NCBI GenBank assembly: GCA_022570795.1 | Contig: JAKUDP010000002.1 | Span: 2,852,001-2,916,000 of the forward strand | DNA: 64,000 bases | Direction: 5' to 3' | DNA from: Sphaerulina vaccinii | Lineage: Eukaryota; Ascomycota; Dothideomycetes; Mycosphaerellales; Mycosphaerellaceae | In this document: piece by piece, positions 54,320 to 64,000 of the stretch | How the letters are laid out: every line of letters starts with the position of its first letter | How positions within the stretch are numbered: position 1 is the first letter of the stretch | Program-made: the position numbers and the translations under genes | The notes under the pieces: model-generated | What the model was told of the DNA's origin: nothing | The model's database searches: none | Seen by the model: the letters and a program-made list of their open reading frames with translations, nothing else

Positions 54320-56318
54320 CTAGTTGTTCTTGGGCAGGTCAAGATCAAAAATCTTGCCTGGGTTCATAATCCAGTTCTTGTCGACTGATCGCTTCAGTGT
54401 TCGCATGAAGTCGACCGTTTCCGTGCCCAGTTCATTCAACAAACTGTCCTTCTTCCCTATCCCAATCGCGTGTTCACCACTCACTGTGCCTTCCATCTCC
54501 AAAGCTCGGTCCATCATGTCATGTACGACTTTGCTCACAGCAGCCTTCTGGTCGGCATTCTTCGGATCATAGAACATGGCAGTATGGAAATTGGCGTCTC
54601 CCACATGGCCGACCACAGAAGCGAACAGACCGAGCTTGCTGCAGTCATCTTTCGTGATGTCGATGATGTCGGCAAGGCGCGAGAGTGGGACCGCAACGTC
54701 TGTGGACCAGATCTCTGTACCTTCGGGGCGAGTCTGTACCATGGTGAATAGCGCTTCTTTGCGTGCAGCCCAGAGATCAGCTTTCTCCTGCTCAGTCTTG
54801 GCGAAGATGAAATCTCTGGGGTTATGAGGTTTCATCAATTGTCCAACTCGTTTCACGTCACTCTTGATTGCATCCGTGGTGCCAGAGAATTTGAGAAACA
54901 GAGTTGGCTCCTCAAGCCATTCTGTTATATATCAGCATGAGCGCCACGGGGGCTTAAGGTGTTATGGACGTACTTCTCTTCTTCACTGACGCACTGCCAT
55001 GTCTGTTCACAATCTGCATCTGGAGGTCATCCATCATCTAGAGTAGTAGGTAGAAGGGTTAGCACATATCTTTGAAGCGCGAACCTGGTTTCAGCGATGT
55101 TTGTCTTTGAGCTCAGTACCCCAGTGGGTATGAGTCCTGAGAGCCAGATGGATGCCTTCTGTCTACTGAACGTACCTCTAATGCAGCAAGCTGAATACCG
55201 GACCGAATTATACTTGACGCTGCGGTTGCAGCTTCTTTGATCGTAGGGAAGCTCACGATGGCCACACTCGTATCCTGCGGTATAGGTGCAAGCTTGAGCG
55301 TAACCTCAGTCACCATACCCAAGGTACCCTCAGCGCCGACGAAGAGAGAGGTGAGATTGTAGCCTGCTGAGGTCTTCCTAGGTCTCCGTCTTGTTTTTAT
55401 GACGTTCCCATCTGCAAGCACAACTGTCAGATTGACGACCCAATCTTTCATGGTCCCGTAGCGCATTGCATTAGTGCCCGAGCAGTTGGTGGCCACCATT
55501 CCTCCTACCTGCGCTGTTGGCGAAGGATCAAGAGGCAGGAAAAGGCCACTTGCAGCAATCCTGTTATTGAGATCGACCCAATTGACCCCAGGCTGTACAG
55601 TAACATCCCTTAAATCAGCGACTAGAAGTCAGTACTGTCTAAAATTCTTTACTTGGGACACCTCTGGTCGAGGGAATACGCACATATCTTCGGGTCGAAA
55701 GGCGATGACCTGATCCATGAAGCTGAAGTCCACACAGATCCCCGAGTGTGGTGAGGAGAAATTTCCCTCCACACTGGACCCGGCTCCAAAGGGTACGATT
55801 GGCACCTTATACTTATTGCAGGTCTGAGCAATTGTGACCACGTCCTGTGTGCTCTTCGGATATACTACAGCCACGGGACGTACTGCTGTATTGCTTGTCG
55901 ACCATTCACTGGCGCCATGGTGTTCAATTACATCTTCGTCAAAGCTGACTGCATCCTCTCCAAGGGCGACAAGAATCTCGTTAGCAGCCTATGGTCGTGA
56001 GCTGGCATCCAGTAGGCGAAATTTCGTTCGACTGACATTGAGCATTTGGCTGTGACCCGCATATGAGATCTTGTTCGGCAGAGATCGGTAAGCAAATGCA
56101 CCCGTGAAGATACTGGCAGCAAGGCCAAGGCCAAACACGACTCCCCCAAACCAGCTCGGTGGTGCTTTAGTCGTTGTTTCGGTCGACGTGGAAACATATC
56201 TGGGGAAACTAAAGGACTGGGTAGGATGCTTGCTTCGTACGCAATGGAGTCTGGTGAATGTTGAGCTTCTTGTCCAAGACGACACCAGGCGCGAAGACCG
56301 CGGCCAAAGGCTGGTCAT
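54320..56318 (-). CDS. DLD1: Mitochondrial D-lactate dehydrogenase (cytochrome), FAD-linked, 561 aa, five exons
   Basis: Exons 56318-56037, 55988-55684, 55608-55176, 55037-54974 and 54921-54320, total in frame. The first donor is GTCAGT, a variant form. The N-terminus is Ser/Arg-rich, a mitochondrial presequence (TSLWPRSSRLVSSWTRSSTF), followed by a hydrophobic segment (WFGGVVFGLGLAASIFTGAF) that would anchor it in the inner membrane. The FAD-binding PCMH-type fold shows VAVVYPKSTQDVVTIAQTC, VPFGAGSSVEGNFSSPH, VTVQPGVNWVDLN and GTLGMVTEVTLKLAP. The C-terminal cap has VVGHVGDANFH and GEHAIGIGKK, ending NWIMNPGKIFDLDLPKNN. It oxidises D-lactate to pyruvate and passes electrons to cytochrome c, also disposing of the product of methylglyoxal detoxification. 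Confidence 0.93.
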
Positions 56319-57018
56319 GCTGTAGATGTCGGCTCGAGAGGAGGTTCAGTGCTAGAGCATAGTATTGTTATACCAGACGCGTCCCGACCGCGTAGCTTGG
56401 AAGATAGGCGAAGCGGCAATGTACCTGGCTGTCTTCGGATCATAAACGAGGCCCACAGTTCAGCGCGAGTCACTTCGTGCACATTGAATGCCTCAAAGCT
56501 GGATCGGCGTTGGCTTGGACATATGGGTAGTGGTAAGAACTGGAAGAAGTGCTAGGATTGAGCCAGGATGTCTGAAGCTGCGAGCTACAAGAGGCCGCTG
56601 CCGACATGGCGTAGCGTCTGGGCGAGATTTAGGAACCTAATTGGACGACTTCAAGTGCTGCGAGCACGCGACAGTTCGAGCAACCAAGGAATTGGGAATC
56701 GGAAGTAAGGAATAGGTAAAGAGCATGTTTCACGTCATCATTTGTGTTTAGCTAGCTATTCTTCCAGGCCATGCAACTTAAGACTAAGAGACTACACCGC
56801 CATGCAATGATGCAATTTGGCCAATACCTGCGCCGTGCCAAAGGCTCAATGCCTTCATCGGCGTTTGACCATACACAATACAGTCGTCTCCTTCATCTAT
56901 GCAATTTCCAGTGCGAGTTGTTCATCCCAAGCGTCCGTCTCTAGAGGCTGGGTATATAGCAGTGCCAGTTGATTGTACAAAGGCTGGTGCGCGTGACCAG
57001 CTCTTCTGTCGAAGGCGC
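56319..57018. other. Intergenic stretch
   Basis: About 700 bases upstream of DLD1 and downstream of the subtilisin gene. No coding frame, repeat or RNA recognised. Confidence 0.4.
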
Positions 57019-58646
57019 TTAAAAGCTCTTCAGCTCACGCTGCAAGAAGTCCTTGATGTCCTTGATATCATTCTCCAAAGTCTTCTCTAGCTCAGTGAAC
57101 TTCTCAGCGAACTCAGAGGTCTTCTCAGAAAGCTTCTGCTCGGTGTTGTGGACTTTGTAGCTGCCCTTCTCGACGATGTCGGTGTAGTTGGAGACACCTC
57201 CGCCGTTCCAGGCGAGAATGTTCTTGGTGTTGCTTGGGACATCGGTGAGAGCGCCCTCAGTGGCGATCGAGATGAGGCTAGCCTTGAGCTTCTTTGGAGT
57301 GATCTCAGCGACAGCGTAGGCAGAGTCCTTGGCTGGCTGAAGAGAGAGCAGGTAGGCGAGGAGACCAGCAATGTGTGGAGAGGCCATAGATGTACCGGAG
57401 ATGGTGTTGATGGCGTACTTGCTGCCGATCCAGGTAGACTGGATGTTGAGACCTGGAGCGAAGATGTCGTTGCACTTGCCGTAGTTGGAGAAGTATGCAC
57501 GCTCATCAGCAAGGGTGGAGGCACCGACAGTGACAGCGTTCTCCGCAGCGGCTGGTGAGTAGTTGCAGGAGTCGGCGTTGTCGTTGCCAGCAGCGACGGC
57601 GAAATGGATGCCAGCATCGACTGCAGCATTGACAGCTTGGTCGAGCAATGGAGACTTGCCACCACCCAAGCTCATGTTGGCAGCAGAGCCCTTGAAGCCC
57701 TTTCTCTTGCCCTTCTTCGCATTAGAGACCTGCTCGGAGTGAGACTCGGCGGCGTACTCGACACCCTTGACGACATCAGACATGGAGCCCGAGCCGTTAG
57801 AGCGGAGCACCTTCACGGCCTTGACATGTGCCTTCTTGGCGACACCGTACTTCTTGCCAGCGACTGTGCCGGAGCAGTGGGTGCCGTGTCCATTTCCATC
57901 CTCATCAGCATCGCCAGATGGGATTGTCTTGCCCCATGCAGCACGACCCTCGAAGTCGACGTGGTCAACGTTGGTGCCAGTGTCGATAACGTAGACGTCG
58001 ACACCCTCACCGCCGTCCTCGGCATAAAGGTACTTGTTAAAGGTACCGAAAGATAAGCTGTCTCGGTGTGAGATACGGGCAAGACCCCAAGGAGCGTTCT
58101 TCTCAACCTCTTCAGGCTTATCGCCTAGAGTGTGAACTTCTTGATCCCTCTCGACAAGCTCAACCTGTACGATTATAACAGATTAGCTTCAAGCCTGAGT
58201 GTGGCGATGCCGAAGCTGTTTCAGAGCTCGGACATTGCACAACCATGATGGCTGCCTGGTGGCGGGGAACTCACATCTGGGTGTCTGCGGATCTGCTCGA
58301 TGGTCTCGTCGTCGAAGTGACCAGCGTATCCAAGCAGGCTGCCCGCAATGTTGTATGTGTGCTTGAGACCATGGAAGATCTCGTCGACCATGGGTGACTG
58401 CGACCTCTTCTTGAGATCCGTCTTGGCCTTCTGTGTGGTGAGGTGGAGGTCTTGGACCCAGTCGTGGTGCTCAGCGGCGAGGTTGGTCGTGACATGCTTC
58501 TTGAACTTGATCATGTAGCTGCCTGGGATCTCTTTTGCGTTGCTCGAGCTGATGATGGGAGCTGCGTCGTTGTGGATGGAGTCGACGACCATCATTGGTG
58601 ACGCCGCCGCCAGGGCGGCTGCCGAGAGGCTGAGAAAGCCCTTCAT
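57019..58646 (-). CDS. PRB1: Subtilisin-family serine protease, proteinase B type (vacuolar), 505 aa
   Basis: Exons 58646-58275 and 58164-57019; a 110-base intron separates IRRHPD from VELVERD. A signal peptide (MKGFLSLSAAALAAASPMMV) is followed by an inhibitor I9 propeptide (IPGSYMIKFKKHVTTNLAAE). The S8 catalytic domain carries Asp in VYVIDTGTNVDH, His in GNGHGTHCSGTVAG, the oxyanion Asn in AVAAGNDNADSC and Ser in GTSMASPHIAGLL. After the domain the protein does not stop as secreted alkaline proteases do. It carries a charged coiled-coil-like tail (about residues 465-505, EKTSEFAEKFTELEKTLEND). Length and tail fit vacuolar proteinase B rather than a secreted enzyme. It matures zymogens and degrades protein in the vacuole and autophagy. 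It is divergent from the BEACH gene. Confidence 0.9.
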
Positions 58647-59263
58647 GTTTGCTGTGCTGTAGAACCTGAGCTACAGACGATGTGGGTGCTGATGGAAAGG
58701 AGATGGGTGAAGTGAGGATTGAAGGAGGAAGAGTGTTGAGGGAACAGAGAGTAGAGGTAGCTCGAGGAAGCTGTCGGGCGTCACGCGCGTGATCACTGGC
58801 ACTGATAACGAGCTCGGCTGAATGCTGAATGCGTCACCAGGAGGAACCACATCGTATTCGGTTTAGTGCGTTTGGTGCCTGTCGCAGACTAGCATGTGAT
58901 CTCCTCCAGCTGGTACCATGTTTCAACGCCGATGAACTGTATGCAGTTGTCATCTGTTCGATCTGTCATCTATACTGATAAGCTGAGCGCCTAGCGGACT
59001 GGAGAGAACTGTTGAAGGTACACTGGTAGTCGCTGTTGCCGCCGCTTCGCTCAGACAACCAGTCCAAGAATAGATCTGGAAAGACTTGGCGAGGCCTGTT
59101 TCCTCCAACTCGAAACACAAACAGGACAACCTCGCACGCACGCCCGGCCCTCCGGTAACACAGGCAGACATCTGAGCATATGGATCAATGTGTCCAGCTG
59201 CGAGCGAGGTCAGCATGAGCACACCACAAGGCCTCATGTGTTCGCCCAGGTCCGACGGCAAGA
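58647..59263. promoter_or_regulatory. Divergent PRB1 / BEACH upstream region
   Basis: About 617 bases between two divergent start codons, holding both leaders and promoters. A purine-rich (GA) stretch lies just upstream of PRB1 near 58690-58760. No specific site can be assigned. Confidence 0.45.
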
Positions 59264-62200
59264 ATGGCATTGCGTGTAAGCCAACCAGGTCGGAGGAGAT
59301 CCGCCACCAGAGGATTGAACGGCGATGAGGAGAATACTGATACAGCCACTCTCATACGAGACTTATCGACACATTCTCGCACATCCATCGAAGACGAAAC
59401 CACGCGTCTGGCAGACATCGCGGTGAAATTGCGGCAAGACCTGGTATCTCAACCTTCGTCGAAAGATACATTCCGGCATGGCGGCGGCTTCGAAAAAGTA
59501 CTTGAGGTACTTCGCGATATCAATCTTCGGCTTGCCTCACCGCAAGATGGCACCCTCGCTCATGATGCAGCGACCGGGCTGATGCAAAATCTGCTTCGAC
59601 TGCTTACGGAAGCTCTTGCTCAGCACAGCGGAAATCAACGTTACTTTGCGAACCATGTAAAAGGCTGGAATTCCATTCACGATTCTTTGGCGACTACGCA
59701 GCGACTTTTTTTGGCAGTCGACAATTGCGTGGGACTCGCAAGGTTGTATGACAGCCTTCTTGCTCTTGCTCTGAATGACCACGAATTTGGATCTTTAGCT
59801 GCGCGAGTCTCCGAAGGTGGCGATGCAGGAGGCCTCCCTGGCAATTCACCGCTGCCCGCGGCTAGTTTGGAGAATGCTCGAGCCTGCTCTATTGTTCTAG
59901 AGCTCGCACTTGAGTCTTGCCAGGGCGACTATGGCGATAGTGGAACGCAACTCCGACGCTGTGTCACGGTGCTTTTTGAGGTTGTGGTTGGCATTTGTGA
60001 AGCTCGTACCCGTGATGCTGTGGCATTATGGCAGACTGGTATATTGTCAAAACTTATACGGACGGAGACTCTCTTATATCTCAGCGGGCAGATCAGAAGT
60101 CTGGTACTCTGCATTGGTCGTTTTGGCTTTGCGAATCTGGAGGATGTCCAGCATCTATTCACGAGCGCAGGTAGCTCAGAAGCTGCACGCGACGATCTCC
60201 TTTCCCTCCTGCGGAGCTCAAAGCAGCCTGCTTTCGTGCAATTTGACATTTCTCGTCTAGGCTTCGCAGCTATCGAGATTCCAAGTCTGCGCTGGGCGTT
60301 TCCGCCTACTCAAGGCTTTGCTTTGACTGCATGGATACGCATAGATGAGTTCGACCCGCGCACGCATACAACCATATTTGGCGCTTTCGACTCGACTCAC
60401 TCCTGCTTCGTGCTGTTGTACCTGGAGAAAGACAGTCGCCAACTGATTCTTCAGACCTCTATCAAAGCTCCCAATCCCAGCGTTAGATTCAAGAGTGCAC
60501 AGTTCGAGCCGAATCGATGGTATCATGTCGCATTGGTGCAACGCAAAAGCTCCAACGACCCGAGTCAGAGCGTAGCGTCACTATATGTTGATGGCAATTT
60601 CGCCGAGCAGCGGAGATTGCCATATCCAGAGGTTGCAGAAGAGTCAAACAAATCTGATCCGACTGGACCGCGCCGACACAGGCCTGTGCAGGCGTTCTTT
60701 GGCACTACTCGTGGTGTTGCTGTCGAGCCGAAGCCGAACGTGGTAAAGTCGAGGTGGTCGCTCGGGAACGCGCATCTCTACGCAGTTCCATTGACAGACG
60801 AGTTCGTGGCTGTTCACTACCGACTCGGGCCACACTACTCAGGCAATCTACAGGATTGTCTTGGTCCACTATTGACGTATAGTGCTTCCTCGGAGCTGAA
60901 TCGCTACAACGAGCTCCTGCATCCGGAGAAGACGGACAAATCCGATATCGTCACAGCTACGGAGGGCAGAGGCAGCGATGTCGTGCCAGAGTCCAAGCTC
61001 TACCTTGGCATCAGTCCTCACGCTGTGTTGGATTTTGACTCGGTAGCACGAGGCGAGAGTGGCAGATTTGAGCTAGATCAGAAAACGCTCCCACGTTATC
61101 AGAAGCTGATGCAGTCAGCACGAGCTGTCGCGATCAATACTGCTGTAGCGTCCCTTCAAGATGCCTTTGCACGCTCGTTCGGTACTGGGATTCTGATAGG
61201 TGATCCCGTCGTGGTTGTACCTCATGGTATAGACGATGCGACTTGGTGTCTGTCTGGCTCGCTACCAGTACTAACACAACTGCTCGAGTCAGCAACAACC
61301 AAAAAAGCATTTCTACAAGCGGCGGAAATGTTTTGTGAGGCTATCAAAGATAGCTGGCGCATTAGTGAGGCAATGGAAAAGGGACATGGTTTTGGTGTTT
61401 TTGCCATGATCATCCGTGAGAAACTAGGGTTCGAGCTTGGTTCTGTTCAGCCAAATCGAAGACCTTCCTCGATGCTCAGCCTGGAAGAACGTCAGTCTTT
61501 GCCGTATGCACTGCTTGAGCTGATACTGGACTTTGTGGGTCATCGCAAAGACGCCCCTGAACATTCCATGCTGGTCAATCCTATGGCATATCGCGTTCTG
61601 CTGATCGACTTCGATACATGGCGCAGATGTGATGCTCAGACACAGCAGCTATACTACCAGCAATTTATCGACTTCACCACCAACAACCACAATAGCTCGT
61701 TCAACCAAAAGCGACTCATTCGTATGCGGTGCGTCAAGAAGCTGATCGAGGCACTCAAGTCTGAGGATATCACTGCAGATGCTGCGCCGCTCATGATGGA
61801 GTCGCTCAAGGCTCTTCTTGAGGGACAGTCGTCGCAAAGCATGTATCGCGAACTCGCCATGTACGTTGCATGGGGTCTACACGATGAACGTGCACTGCCG
61901 ATCGCCCCGGCTCGAAGCTTTGCTGTTACTGTCAGCCTACGGCAGAAAGTGGGTTCGTGGACAAGAAGCGCTCGCAACTCCAGGCCGTCCACTCCGGGAG
62001 CACCACCACAAATTGTAGCAAAGTCAGGACTTTCGCGCGCTGAACTAGCATTGCTCATCTTAAGACTGCTCTCAGACGTTATGGGCGACGACAGGTCGGC
62101 GACTACAACACGGCGCTTTGTCAAGTCGGTCACAAGTCGATGGCTCCTGCACTTACTCTCAGAAAACGATGTACGCGTCGTTGAGCTCACGCTAGGTGTC

Positions 62201-64000
62201 ATTTGCAGAGCTGTGTCGGCCCTCGGGCCTGACTTCAAAGCACCCTTTGTGGACAAACACGGCGGGTTCGTTACTCTGAAGGCTCGGCTCAAGCCATTCT
62301 GGAGATCTCCCACGGTGTGGTCACTGGCCTTCGCTATCTTATTCGGTTCTAGCGTACCGTTAGGCTGGCTTGACCAGGACTTCACAGCCTTTTATCTAGT
62401 GGAAATGCTCAGTGTTGATGATACACTAAAAGTCGCCAATCCCGAGATGTTGAGTGTCATCTTCACAATGCTGGAAGCTGGCTTGAGAAAAGTGGCATCC
62501 GATGTGCCGGCAAATGAAGCAGAAAGTAAGCTTCTCAAGAATGTCATACAATTTCTCAGTGAGGTGTATGACAGAAGTAGCGCGTTCAGAGAGTTCGCAA
62601 TCAGTTCGCGCTATCTGCAAGAGTTACTGTTCGTGCTCTTTCCGTTGCTGGCTGGAACCGATCGCCTCTCTGCTGAAACCGAGCTACAGTCCGAGGCCTT
62701 GTCATTCAAAGGTGAAGAGGTCCGCATGAGGCCCCATTCGAATTCTCTCGGCGAACGGCCTCCTTCTGTTCGTAGCCTGAACATACACGACATCCACTCT
62801 GGCAACAGAACACCGTCGCCCAGAGCTGCCAATCGTGTGCCCAAACCAAGGAGATTATCATCCTTCGTCCTCATCAATGATCGTTTGGCCGTTCCACCAG
62901 CACAGTTCAAAGCTCCGATGGCACCTCCGAACGGCACTCCGGTCAGAATCAACGTCGCCAACGCGCTGGTCGAAGGGTTACTTGAGCTTGCCATCACCCT
63001 CGTCATCGACCAGGTCTGTTACAAGGACAAGTTCAGTGGAATTGGGCTGTTTCTCAAGGTCCCTCCGGGTTTCAAAGAGCATCAAGCTTATTTCGAGTCG
63101 TACGTTCTGGTGCATGCGCTGTCGCAGCTGGGTAGTCATCTTCGATTGAATCAGCACCTCTTGCTTGAGACCAGAGTACTGACGAACTTGGCTCGATACT
63201 CTCAGCATATGGCAGAAGCAGTATCGGAGGGCTGGTTCATCGATGGAGCCCAGCCACTCCTCGACTTCACTGGCGAGATCCTGGAGCACTTGCAACGACC
63301 AGAAATTGCCGAAGTGAAAGCGGTTAGGCTGTGCAGTCAGTCTACAACTGCCATTCGTGTCATCTTCCTCAAAGCTACACTATGGCGACTTGCAGAACTT
63401 AACGAAGATGCCAGCGAGAAAGATGTGAGCGACTTCCTTGTAAAGATGACTTATTGGCAGACCATACTCTTTTCGTCAGAGAACCAGGAGTCGATGTTCA
63501 CAAAGCTTATATGCTATCTGCTGTATCACAAGCTTGTGTCAAGTGTGCAATCAGTACGCATAGCTGCTGCACAACTTTGGCGCATGGTATTGGTTCAGAA
63601 GCCCACAGAGACTGCTACGATGCTGACGAATACAATGGGTCCCGATCAACGTCACTTATCGACTGGCTTCATGAGACTTGTCTCTATGGATGATGAAGAC
63701 TTTCTGGGATGGGTCGACAAGCAGCGGGATATGCTGGACAACGTCTTTTATAACTCGCTTAGCAAGCCATGGGATGACTTCGTCGAAACAGAGAATCGCA
63801 GCTCAGAGGAGACTACCAAGAATCGACTTAACAAAAGACGAGAAAAGCTTAAGCAATGGAAGATCGAAGAGACGAACTCAGACGACATCATAAACCGATA
63901 CGAAGTATCTACGAGCCACTGGCGTGCAAATGTACACGCGCAAGAACGAGCGAAACTGCAGAGGGCGCAACAGGATCACCAAGAGAATGTCAATCAGCTT
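59264..64000 (+). CDS. 5' part of a giant BEACH-family (neurobeachin/Lyst/Bph1-like) protein, at least 1579 aa, runs off right edge
   Basis: From the ATG at 59264 (MALRVSQPGRRRSATRGLNG), preceded by an in-frame stop, the frame is open without an intron to the right edge. A concanavalin-A-like lectin fold lies at about residues 345-520 (GFALTAWIRIDEFDPRTHTT, PNRWYHVALVQRK, SVASLYVDGNFAEQRRLPYP, FFGTTR). It is flanked by long armadillo-like helical stretches (LLRLLTEALAQHSGNQRYF, LALLILRLLSDVMGDD). That is the N-terminal organisation of BEACH proteins; the diagnostic PH and BEACH domains and WD40 repeats would lie beyond the window. Such proteins are large scaffolds in membrane traffic, lysosome size control and autophagy. 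The end of the visible part is strongly charged and helical. Family assignment rests on architecture only, since the BEACH domain is not in view. Confidence 0.8.
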   Translation, partial: MALRVSQPGRRRSATRGLNGDEENTDTATLIRDLSTHSRTSIEDETTRLADIAVKLRQDLVSQPSSKDTFRHGGGFEKVLEVLRDINLRLASPQDGTLAHDAATGLMQNLLRLLTEALAQHSGNQRYFANHVKGWNSIHDSLATTQRLFLAVDNCVGLARLYDSLLALALNDHEFGSLAARVSEGGDAGGLPGNSPLPAASLENARACSIVLELALESCQGDYGDSGTQLRRCVTVLFEVVVGICEARTRDAVALWQTGILSKLIRTETLLYLSGQIRSLVLCIGRFGFANLEDVQHLFTSAGSSEAARDDLLSLLRSSKQPAFVQFDISRLGFAAIEIPSLRWAFPPTQGFALTAWIRIDEFDPRTHTTIFGAFDSTHSCFVLLYLEKDSRQLILQTSIKAPNPSVRFKSAQFEPNRWYHVALVQRKSSNDPSQSVASLYVDGNFAEQRRLPYPEVAEESNKSDPTGPRRHRPVQAFFGTTRGVAVEPKPNVVKSRWSLGNAHLYAVPLTDEFVAVHYRLGPHYSGNLQDCLGPLLTYSASSELNRYNELLHPEKTDKSDIVTATEGRGSDVVPESKLYLGISPHAVLDFDSVARGESGRFELDQKTLPRYQKLMQSARAVAINTAVASLQDAFARSFGTGILIGDPVVVVPHGIDDATWCLSGSLPVLTQLLESATTKKAFLQAAEMFCEAIKDSWRISEAMEKGHGFGVFAMIIREKLGFELGSVQPNRRPSSMLSLEERQSLPYALLELILDFVGHRKDAPEHSMLVNPMAYRVLLIDFDTWRRCDAQTQQLYYQQFIDFTTNNHNSSFNQKRLIRMRCVKKLIEALKSEDITADAAPLMMESLKALLEGQSSQSMYRELAMYVAWGLHDERALPIAPARSFAVTVSLRQKVGSWTRSARNSRPSTPGAPPQIVAKSGLSRAELALLILRLLSDVMGDDRSATTTRRFVKSVTSRWLLHLLSENDVRVVELTLGVICRAVSALGPDFKAPFVDKHGGFVTLKARLKPFWRSPTVWSLAFAILFGSSVPLGWLDQDFTAFYLVEMLSVDDTLKVANPEMLSVIFTMLEAGLRKVASDVPANEAESKLLKNVIQFLSEVYDRSSAFREFAISSRYLQELLFVLFPLLAGTDRLSAETELQSEALSFKGEEVRMRPHSNSLGERPPSVRSLNIHDIHSGNRTPSPRAANRVPKPRRLSSFVLINDRLAVPPAQFKAPMAPPNGTPVRINVANALVEGLLELAITLVIDQVCYKDKFSGIGLFLKVPPGFKEHQAYFESYVLVHALSQLGSHLRLNQHLLLETRVLTNLARYSQHMAEAVSEGWFIDGAQPLLDFTGEILEHLQRPEIAEVKAVRLCSQSTTAIRVIFLKATLWRLAELNEDASEKDVSDFLVKMTYWQTILFSSENQESMFTKLICYLLYHKLVSSVQSVRIAAAQLWRMVLVQKPTETATMLTNTMGPDQRHLSTGFMRLVSMDDEDFLGWVDKQRDMLDNVFYNSLSKPWDDFVETENRSSEETTKNRLNKRREKLKQWKIEETNSDDIINRYEVSTSHWRANVHAQERAKLQRAQQDHQENVNQL

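Noticed and set aside
1..64000. tRNA, rRNA, CRISPR arrays, transposons and viral remnants
   Set aside because: Looked for characteristic cloverleaf sequences, spaced repeats, transposase or reverse-transcriptase motifs and terminal inverted repeats; none was recognised by eye, although small RNAs could be missed.

Overview
The window is nuclear DNA from a filamentous ascomycete (Pezizomycotina). The signs are roughly even base composition, many spliced genes with 45-60 base introns (GTRNGT donors, short branch-to-AG distances), and fungal-only families: LaeA-type methyltransferase, fungal rhodopsin-like 7TM protein, DUF7702-type 7TM protein, HeLo-type N-terminus and Rom2-type RhoGEF. A Dothideomycete is my guess from the gene set; nothing in the sequence proves the class.

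Left part (about 1-22.8 kb), accessory in character. It holds the 5' end of a charged membrane protein (running off the left edge), a broken ankyrin-repeat gene, a sulfotransferase-family pseudogene with a nonsense codon and a 43-base tandem duplication, a transcription-factor-like regulator, a 7TM protein, an F-box-like protein, a secreted two-PAN-domain Ser/Thr-rich protein, a rhodopsin-like 7TM protein, a cytochrome P450 with a frameshift just before ExxR, a divergent pair of small paralogues (one broken), an LtrA-type membrane protein and an ECM4-type glutathionyl-hydroquinone reductase.

Middle (about 23-31 kb). Two large divergent genes share a 1.1 kb intergenic region: a 1170-residue propeller plus Ig-like plus Trp-rich-helix plus membrane protein, and a 561-residue partner I cannot assign. 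They are followed by a small nucleotidyltransferase-fold protein. The divergent pair is my best candidate for an undescribed system.

Right part (about 31.6-64 kb), mostly conserved genes: QCR6 (respiratory complex III hinge), a Cti6-like PHD protein, an OCH1-like glycosyltransferase, a LaeA-like methyltransferase, the Rho1 exchange factor ROM2, V-ATPase proteolipid c' (VMA11), an alpha/beta hydrolase, mitochondrial D-lactate dehydrogenase DLD1, a proteinase-B-type subtilisin, and the 5' part of a giant BEACH-family protein running off the right edge. Among them sits a 1237-residue HeLo-like/pseudokinase/serine-protease fusion that looks like a cell-death or incompatibility effector.

ROM2/VMA11 and PRB1/BEACH are divergent pairs with short shared upstream regions. 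No tRNA, rRNA, CRISPR array or complete transposon was recognised. Exon boundaries were placed by eye from splice signals, frame continuity and family motifs; there is no transcript evidence.
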